From: Siphonodentalium dalli
Lineage: Eukaryota > Mollusca > Scaphopoda > Gadilida > Siphonodentaliidae
DNA length: 64,000 bases
Assembly: GCA_032622095.1 (NCBI GenBank)
Contig: CP136068.1
Span: forward strand, 124,687,989 to 124,751,988
Reading direction: 5' to 3'
In this document: positions 56,534 to 64,000 of the stretch, one piece after another
Position numbering within the stretch: the first letter of the stretch is position 1
Layout of the letters: each line of letters starts with the position of its first letter
Notes under the pieces: model-generated
What the model was told of the DNA's origin: nothing
Databases searched by the model: none
What the model saw: only the letters and a program-made list of their open reading frames with translations
Translations under genes and position numbers: made by a program

Positions 56534-57265
56534 TTTGCTGTTTTCCCACAATACATCGACCCGACGTATCAAGTACTTTGTCGACCAGTAGTTGGATTTC
56601 GGACCACATTTAATTGTGGTTATACTAAAGACCGAGTAGTCCGGGAGCTAATATATAGGGGTACCCTTGCACCCCCTGGAACTTAACTTTACCCAACTCA
56701 TTTTGTTCCTTATTTATTATGTTCTTCAACTTTTAAGCAATGTTAACAAGAAAAAAAAGTGGCCGTGTAGACTCCAGACAAGATGGCGTCGATCATGGCC
56801 GCCGTTTTTCAGACTGGGCCCTAATTAAGTCAGTTTGATGCAAATTATATAGCTGGAAAATCTGTAGGTCAACATGACCGCTTTCGCAGATTGCTGCTTT
56901 CAGCGTAGAAGGATACGCACTACGTTCATGACTGAACTAGAAAATCTGGTAAAGTTTATACAAATGTATATATTTTCGTGAAGCTAAGATATAATGACAC
57001 TTTTATAGGGCAAAATTGAAACTCCCCATCCAAGATGACTGCCAAATGGCCGCCGGAAATTGAAAATAGGACAACAGATTCTGATTTGCCACGTCACGTC
57101 CATAATTATCTGGACCAGCTTCCATTTCTTTGTCTGATAAATCTAGGTAGCTCACACCGACAAAGTATTAACCACTTCCTGGGAGAAGGGTCCCTCTAAT
57201 CACAACGTTTCAAACAGCTCATTTTCCGGTGTCTAGCTTACGATTTTAAATATTTGCTAAATATT
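56534..57265 (-). promoter_or_regulatory. SF3B1 5' UTR and presumed promoter region
   Basis: This is the space between the SF3B1 ATG and the start of the palindrome at 57266, so the transcription start and core promoter should be here. I see no clear TATA box at a convincing distance and no CpG-dense island. An out-of-frame ATG at 56556 would overlap the true start if transcribed. Motifs resembling the YY1 site (AAGATGGC at 56784, CCAAGATG at 57030) occur in the distal part. No second gene is visible. Confidence 0.3.
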
Positions 57266-58654
57266 AGTCGGGGAACCAATAAGGTCCACCTGCACCCCCC
57301 CCCCGATGATTACAAATAACCTTATTTGTATTGTTCCCTATGGTATCCAGATAAAGAATCCGGAATTCTCCGAAAAATAAAGGTGGCCCTACTAGGTGCT
57401 AGAGCCATTTGAATCCAAGATGGCCGCCATTTCCTCTAATTCCGACCAGCTGTATTTAATCGTTGTAATAGATCGGTTGTTAGCAAAAGACACAGACAAA
57501 ATATATGCCATTTGTTGGTATGATGTCCTTCTTCAAAATGACGGCAAAAAATTTCGAAAAAAATTCAAAATGGCCGCCAAAAAATGACGTCATCTGCACG
57601 AAAATAGGAAATTTAATTAATATTTCACCATATCTTCCATTTTTCTTCACATTAATCATTAGTAAATGGCAATGATTTTGAGACAGTCATCAAGCGTGAT
57701 ATTATAGCGTCATTTTAAGACATTTGCCATTGACGAGGGTTCCGTAATAGATACAGAAAGAGGATTTGAAAAAGAGGGGTAAAATTTTCGATTTTTTGCA
57801 AGACGATTTTGATAGTCATTTTATCGACAAACCACACAGGCTGTTAATAGAATGTCAACAACTATGTGCTTTATTTTATTGGTCGGATGTTTTACGTCAA
57901 TGGGAATGAAATTGGTGTAGAAAATTTCCAAAATGGCCGCCGAAAATATGAAAAATGGTAAATATTGCCCCAGGGTGTCCTGCAATGGCTTACAAGTTGT
58001 GGTTAATATATAAAATTGGCTAATCTGTATTATATACATTGCATACTAACATGTTTGATGCACCATGGATCATTGTTTCTATTGTCACCACTGACATCAC
58101 CAGAAATATTGGATTTTTCTCTCACAAACTTGACATAAATTTCGGCAAAAATTAACTTTTCAGGGTTGGACATTGTTTTAAGTAAAATGCAACTATCATT
58201 GGTATCAAAGGTATTTATTGTATTGGTCTATCTTAAATGTGTCACACTACGGTGTTTATAGACCAAATTGCTCAAGATGGCTTCCAAAATGGCAACCAAA
58301 TTTGTAAAAAGTAATTTTTTTACATATATCCCGAACATTATTCTCTGCGTTATCCGACAAGGCAGTATATTGTGACTCATTTGGTTATTGTACGTGTTAG
58401 TTAATTAACTGACAACTACGTTCTATTATGTTTGTCCCAGTTCCGTATGGGGCATGACAAATTCATTTTAAAGTTGCAGTATGGAATTTTGCGGAGAACC
58501 TCTTTTGTGTTTCTTGCCATATTATTGAAAGGAAATGGGCAGAACTTTGAAACGGAACTGAGATGAACCATAATATGTGGCTATTCTGGTCCATTATGAT
58601 AAAACATATCAACTGGATACAGGGTGGATGCCAATATGGTAGCCAGGGACTTAC

Positions 58655-60115
58655 TATATGATCATAGGTGAGGTGAATAGGTATACAGGGAGTTATTGTA
58701 TGGTCAACGGTGAGATGAGTACATGTATGTATACAATTAGTGACTGTATGATCATAAATGTAATGAATAGCTATACAGGGAGTGACTAAATGGTCATGTG
58801 TCAGGTGTATGAGTATACCCGGTGTTCCTGCTTGGTGATGTGGCGGTATGGTCATGTGTAGGTTATACGGGTATACACATGTGTTGCTATATGGTCATGG
58901 GCGAGGGGTATGTGTATATAGCGAGCGGCTATATGGGCATGGATGATGTGCATATGCATACATGGAGTGAATATACTGACATGGCTGGGGAGTATTAGTA
59001 TATCTTGAGTGGCTATTCTGCTATGGTGTGACAATAGGGATACGGGGAGTGACATGGCCAAGGGTGAGGTGAATATATATACAGGGAGTTACTGTATGGG
59101 CATGAATGGTGTGAATATGTATACAAGGAGTGACTATATGGTTATGAGTGGGGTGTCCATGGTGAGATGCATAGGAATATAAGGAGTGGCTGTATGGGCA
59201 TGTGTGAGGTGAATCGGTATACATGTAGTGACTGTACTGTGTATTGTTGTGTGTGGCCGTTGTGACCGTATGGGCATTGCTGTGGTGTATAGATATAACG
59301 AGAGTTGTTTATGTATATATGGAGTGACTGTAATGTCGTGGTGGGATGTATATGTGTACCGTGTGTGGCTGTATTGTGACATGTGGGTGTATATGTATAT
59401 TTGTGCTGTCTGTATGATCATGGATGGAGTGCGTAGATAAATAGGGAGTGATTTTATGGTTATGGGTAATGTGTATAGGTGCACCTGGTATGCCTGTACG
59501 GTCAAGATTGAAGTTATATGCATACCTGTGGCTATATAGGGAGTGCCCTTTTGGTAACGGGTGGGTCGTATATTGATATATGTTGTGGATGTATTATCAT
59601 CGGTGGTGTATAGGGTGTAGATGAATGATCATGGATGGCGTGTATAAGTATACATTGAGTTGCTGAATTGTCATGTGCGAGGTGTATATGCAAGTATTAA
59701 ACTTATGAGTGGTCGTGTGTGCGGGTATTGGTATATTTGGAAGGGCTCACCATTGATGAGGTGTATATGTATATCTGGATTGACTCTATGGTCATGGGTA
59801 TGGCGAATAGATATACATGTAGTGGCTGTATGGTCCACGGTGAGGTGAATAGGTATACAATGAGTGACTTTATGATCGTGAATGTGGTGAATATGTATAC
59901 ACATAGTGACTATATGGTCAGGTGTAGGAGTATACCTGGTGTTCATGCATGGTGACTCATGGCTGTATCGTCATTTGTGGCATGTACCAGTATAACCAAA
60001 TATGGCTGTATGGTCAGGTGTATGTGTATAGAGTGGGTGACTATATTGTCATTTGTGTGGTGTTTATGTACATATGAGGTCATGGTGGGTTGTACATGTG
60101 TAATTTGGGTGGCTA
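58655..60115. repeat. 42-bp minisatellite, left half of palindrome core
   Basis: About 34 diverged units of 42 bp, typified by GGTGAGGTGAATAGGTATAC then AGGGAGTGACTGTATGGTCA. Because 42 is a multiple of 3, the minus strand shows frames with a 14-residue period (HLTHDHIVTPCIPI). Stops interrupt them in many units, so I do not call them genes. Confidence 0.85.
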
Positions 60116-60224
60116 TCGCTTTCCACAATAACGCAAGGATATGTTAATCAATAGAGAGGTCATATCAAAGAGTTATCCACCATGATAGTGTTTGTGTACA
60201 TGGGGGAACTTTAAACGTGAAAAG

Positions 60225-61135
60225 CGATAGCCACCCATTACCACACAGTCATTCCATATATACATAAACACTACAGACATAACAATATAGTGACCAACTG
60301 TATAAACGTACACCTGACCCATGACCATGGATGGCCATACAGCCATGAGTCACAATGCAGTCACACCGGGTATAATCCTAAACATGACCCATAACCATAG
60401 AGTCACTCCTTGTATACCCATTCACCTCACTATTGGCCATACGGTCATCCCATGTATACCTATTCTCCACACACACATGGTCAAATAGACATTCAATATA
60501 TACATCAACACCACAACAATGACCATAGAGTCACCCCGGGTATACATATCCACCTCACCAATGGTCATATAGCCACTCGCTTCATACACATACCCTCACC
60601 CATGGCACCTGGTATACTCCTTCATCTGACCTATGGCCATATAGTCACACCGTGTGTACCTATTCAAAACATTCGTACATGATCATGGTCAATCATTGTA
60701 TATATATTCACCTCGCCCTTGGCCATGTCACTCCCCGTATCCCTATTTGTCACACCATAGCAGAAAAGCCACTCAAGATATACTAATACTCCCCAGCCAT
60801 GTCAGTATATTCACTCCATGTATGCATATGCACATCATCCATGGCCATATAGCCGCTCGCTATATACACATACCCCTCGCCCATGACCAAATAGCAACAC
60901 ATGTGTATACCCGTATAACCTACACATGACCATACCGCCACATCACCAAGCAGGAACACCGGGTATACTCATACACCTGACACATGACCATTAAGTCACT
61001 CTCTGTATAGCTATTCATTACATTTATGATCATACAGTCACTAATTGTATACATACATGTACTCATCTCACCGTTGACCATACAATAACTCCCTGTATAC
61101 CTATTCACCTCATCTATGACCATATAGTAACTCCA
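60225..61135. repeat. 42-bp minisatellite, right half of palindrome core
   Basis: About 21 units of the same repeat in inverted orientation, shorter than the left half. The stretch between the halves (60116-60224) is flanked by GTGGCTATCGCTTT and its reverse, so the array folds on itself there. Confidence 0.85.
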
Positions 61136-62480
61136 TGGCTACCATCTTGGCATCCACCGTGTATCCAGTTGATATGTTTTATCATAATGGACCAGAATAG
61201 CCACATATTATGGTTCATCTCAGTTCCGTTTCAAAGTTCTGCCCATTTCCTTTCAATAATATGGCAAGAAACACAAAAGAGGTTCTCCGCAAAATTCCAT
61301 ACTGCAACTTTAAAATGAATTTGTCATGCCCCATACGGAACTGGGACAAACATAATAGAACGTAGTTGTCAGTTAATTAACTAACACGTACAATAACCAA
61401 GTGAGTCACAATTTACTACCTTGTCGGATAACGCAGAGAATAATGTTCGGGATATATGTAAAAAATTAACTTTTTACAAATTTGGTTGCCATTTTGGAAG
61501 CCATCTTGAGCAATTTGGTCTATAAACACCGTAGTGTGACACATTTAAGATAGACCAATACAATAAATACCTTTAATACCAATGATAGTTGCATTTTACT
61601 TAAAACAATTGTCCAACCCTGAAAAGTGAATTTTTGCCGAAATTTATGTCAAGTTTGTGAGAGAAAAATCCAATATTTCTGGTGATGTCAGTGGTGACAA
61701 TAGAAACAATGATCCATGGTGCATCAAACATGTTAGTATGCAATGTATATAATACAGATTAGCCAATTTTATATATTAACCACAACTTGTAAGCCATTGC
61801 AGGACACCCTGGGGCAATATTTACCATTTTTCATATTTTCGGCGGCCATTTTGGAAATTTTCTACACCAATTTCATTCCCATTGAAGTAAAACATCCGTC
61901 CAATAAAATAAAGCACATAGTTGTTGACATTCTATTAACAGCCTGTGTACTTTGTCGATAAAATGACTATCAAATCCTCTTTCTGTATCTATTACGGAAC
62001 CCTCGTCAATGGCAAATGTCTTAAAATGACGCTATAATATCACGCTTGATGACTGTCTCAAAAACATTGCCATTTACTAATGATTAATGTGAAGAAAAAT
62101 GGAAGATATGGTGAAATATTAATTAAATTTCCTATTTTCGTGCAGATGACGTCATTTTTCGGCGGCCATTTTGAATTTTTTTCGAAATTTTTTGCCGTCA
62201 TTTTGAAGAAGGACATCATACCAACAAATGGCATATATTTTGTCTGTGTCTTTTGCTAACAACCGATCTATTACAACGATTAAATACAGCTGGTCGGAAT
62301 TAGAGGAAATGGCGGCCATCTTGGATTCAAATGGCTCTAGCACCTAGTAGGGCCACCTTTATTTTTCGGAGAATTCCGGATTCTTTATCTGGATACCATA
62401 GGGAACAATAAAAATAAGGTTATTTGTAATCATCGGGGGGGGGGGGGGGGGTGCAGGTTGACCTTATTGGCTCCCCGACT

Positions 62481-62946
62481 ATATGGGATTTGTGCGTCAT
62501 CTTGAACTAGGAAGGTATATGGTCACAGTGGTCGATGAGTATATACAAGCTTACAGAAGGTCATCTCTATGTATGTGTCGCATACCCCATGGGGATAACG
62601 ACATGTACACCTGGCGAACCAGTTAGCTAGTCACTTCTCAATAGATGGTTCGTCAACTCACAAACTCAGCGAACGCAAACTCAGTGGACAACTTTGACAG
62701 TGTTTCGAAGGTTGCTAACTGTCTCATTCCCTTGGACAGATGTCTATCTGCTAAGGAGAAGACCATAATGTACCGACTACCCACACTTCTTGACCATGAT
62801 CCGAAGCAAACTGTGTGACGTCCAGCAGTTGTCTCGTCGAATATCTCCCAGCAGACAAGAACAATACTCGCGGTGCTATAGTTTGTGGACATGCGCCATG
62901 ATAGTTGGAATGAAATGGGCCACGGTATACACCACCCCTATACATG
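62481..62946. other. Unassigned stretch between palindrome and MULE copy 2
   Basis: No homology, repeat family or convincing gene is recognised. The 79-codon frame at 62653-62892 has no family resemblance. Confidence 0.5.
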
Positions 62947-64000
62947 TAGTCCAAGTCTTCTCGTACTAAAACCGGCTAAGATATTGGGATGGAGGTGCCG
63001 GTATTTAGTCCGAGTTCGTCCCGTATAGTCTCTTATGACACGACTTACGCCCAGGATCTGTGGCGGGAATCTGTGGTGTATTTTACTCGATTAACCTAGC
63101 AAATCAATACGTGATGCTATATACATCGGAAAGGGTGACATCTTATGGTCACAATGGTGTATAATAATCTAACTTTAATGTTACATTACACATAGAATAT
63201 TCCGGTTGATTGCCACAAACATCGCTTTGTTTCTCTGTTTGTTTACGTTTTAACTGAAAGCCGAATTGTTCCGAATAACTTCGGCATAATCCGCTGGGTA
63301 TTCTAGTTTCCGTTTCTATATATAGCGCGGGGTTTTCCGAACAAAATGGCGAAAACCGATCGCCCCAAAGTCCAGTTTCCTATGTGCTTTGAGAACAATT
63401 CCCGCACTAAAAACTTAATGACATAATGGAGGATCAGAACGGTAGTTTTGTTGACAATTTTCGCAAGCAACTTGTCAAAATTGGAGCAAATTAGAACTCT
63501 TACGTCTGACTTGCCATGCGTGTGATGTGCATTTTGACTTGTGTGTTGATAAAATAATCGGAGAACCGAATCACACAGTTTCGAAATATAGTTCTTCCGT
63601 TTCAGTGGGACTTTTCAAACTTAAGGTTCAAAATTTATACAAATTTTGTTTGATTTTTTGTGTGCTTAACAAGAGCAGTATATTGCCCTGTTCGCTTAGT
63701 ATATATCTTAATTTCGCGGAAGTCCACCAAATGTGGGTGAAATGTAGCACCATATAAGGCATATTATTTATTCTAATGCTCGTTGTGTTTACACTGTTTT
63801 AAACTTTGGGAGGGTTGTAATTCCCGTAATTTATTTAATGTATTACATTTATATCTCCAATGTTTAATTAATCTATTTATTTTTTATTTATTGACACACA
63901 TAATTACGATTACAATGGAGAATTTATCGTAATTTGCGTTGTTAGTCCAAACTCTACGGAATATTTTCAACGGAAAATGCCGAACACAGTTCGCGAGGTC
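62947..64000. mobile_element. MULE-like element, copy 2 (runs off the right edge)
   Basis: It starts with the same end TAGTCCAAGTCTTCTCGTAC and follows copy 1 in reverse orientation, including the stretch ending ATTCCCGTAATTTATTTAAT near 63839. It has several hundred extra bases (about 63290-63770) absent from copy 1, so copy 1 looks like an internal deletion derivative. The other end and the target duplication are outside the window. The 76-codon frame at 63527-63757 in the extra part is not recognised. Confidence 0.65.

Larger units (their letters stand above)
57266..62480. repeat. 5.2-kb palindrome upstream of SF3B1
   Basis: The outer ends AGTCGGGGAACCAATAAGGT (57266) and, in reverse, the matching end at 62480 open arms of about 1.35 kb (57266-58650 and 61135-62480) that match base for base over long stretches. 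The same 63- and 72-codon chance frames appear in both arms. The core is the inverted minisatellite. It may be a foldback transposon (TA at both outer edges if the end is GTCGGGG) or a local inverted duplication. No gene is seen in it. Confidence 0.85.

Noticed and set aside
57396-57587. 63-codon frame duplicated in both palindrome arms (also a 72-codon one)
   Set aside because: Identity of the two copies follows from the palindrome itself and is not evidence of coding. Nothing recognisable in the protein.
58463-59523. His-rich repetitive protein gene in the palindrome core
   Set aside because: The period of 42 bp explains the pattern; frames are broken by many stops and have no start context or partner exons.

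Overview
The window is animal (metazoan) genomic DNA, AT-rich, dominated by large repeat-filled introns of one highly conserved gene read on the minus strand: SF3B1, the HEAT-repeat scaffold of the U2 snRNP SF3b complex. I reconstructed 17 consecutive coding exons by matching the predicted protein to the human family from memory and by requiring GT-AG splice sites and a continuous frame. They run from the ATG at 56533 down to the donor at 721 and encode residues 1 to about 1133 of an estimated 1,350. The last 210 or so residues lie beyond the left edge. The first exon has only 31 coding bases and is 13 kb from exon 2. The repeat content points to a lophotrochozoan, most likely a mollusc: modular 'CATAACTC ... 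GACGGACGG' elements, many short foldback MITEs and a tRNA-like SINE. That placement is inference, not proof.

Layout. 1-43344: exons 17 to 2 with introns of 0.4 to 7.5 kb. These introns hold at least six dispersed foldback families: a 'CAGAATGAGGTCCCCAGAGG' hairpin family (A), two TTAA-flanked families (P1, P2), a Tc1/mariner-like palindrome flanked by TA, and two further TTAA-ended families (E, G). They also hold tandem-module arrays (160-170 bp units), hAT-like CAGGG elements and a SINE. 43345-56502: intron 1, mostly one nest of transposons. A family-T element (44.62-56.09 kb) is split by a hAT-like element (49604-55648). That is split by a second CAGGG element (50729-55512), which holds a second, oppositely oriented family-T copy (51555-55350), itself split by a 932-bp MULE-like element with a perfect 9-bp target duplication. 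56503-56533: coding exon 1. 56534-57265: 5' flank. 57266-62480: a 5.2-kb palindrome whose core is an inverted 42-bp minisatellite. 62947-64000: a second, longer and incomplete copy of the MULE-like element.

Only one protein-coding gene is supported. All other open frames I checked are chance frames in repeats. The points most worth checking are the layered nest in intron 1, a triplicated 3' splice site in front of exon 9 whose extra copies would bring in a stop codon, the palindrome beside the SF3B1 5' end, and MITEs sitting within 20 to 35 bases of SF3B1 donor sites.
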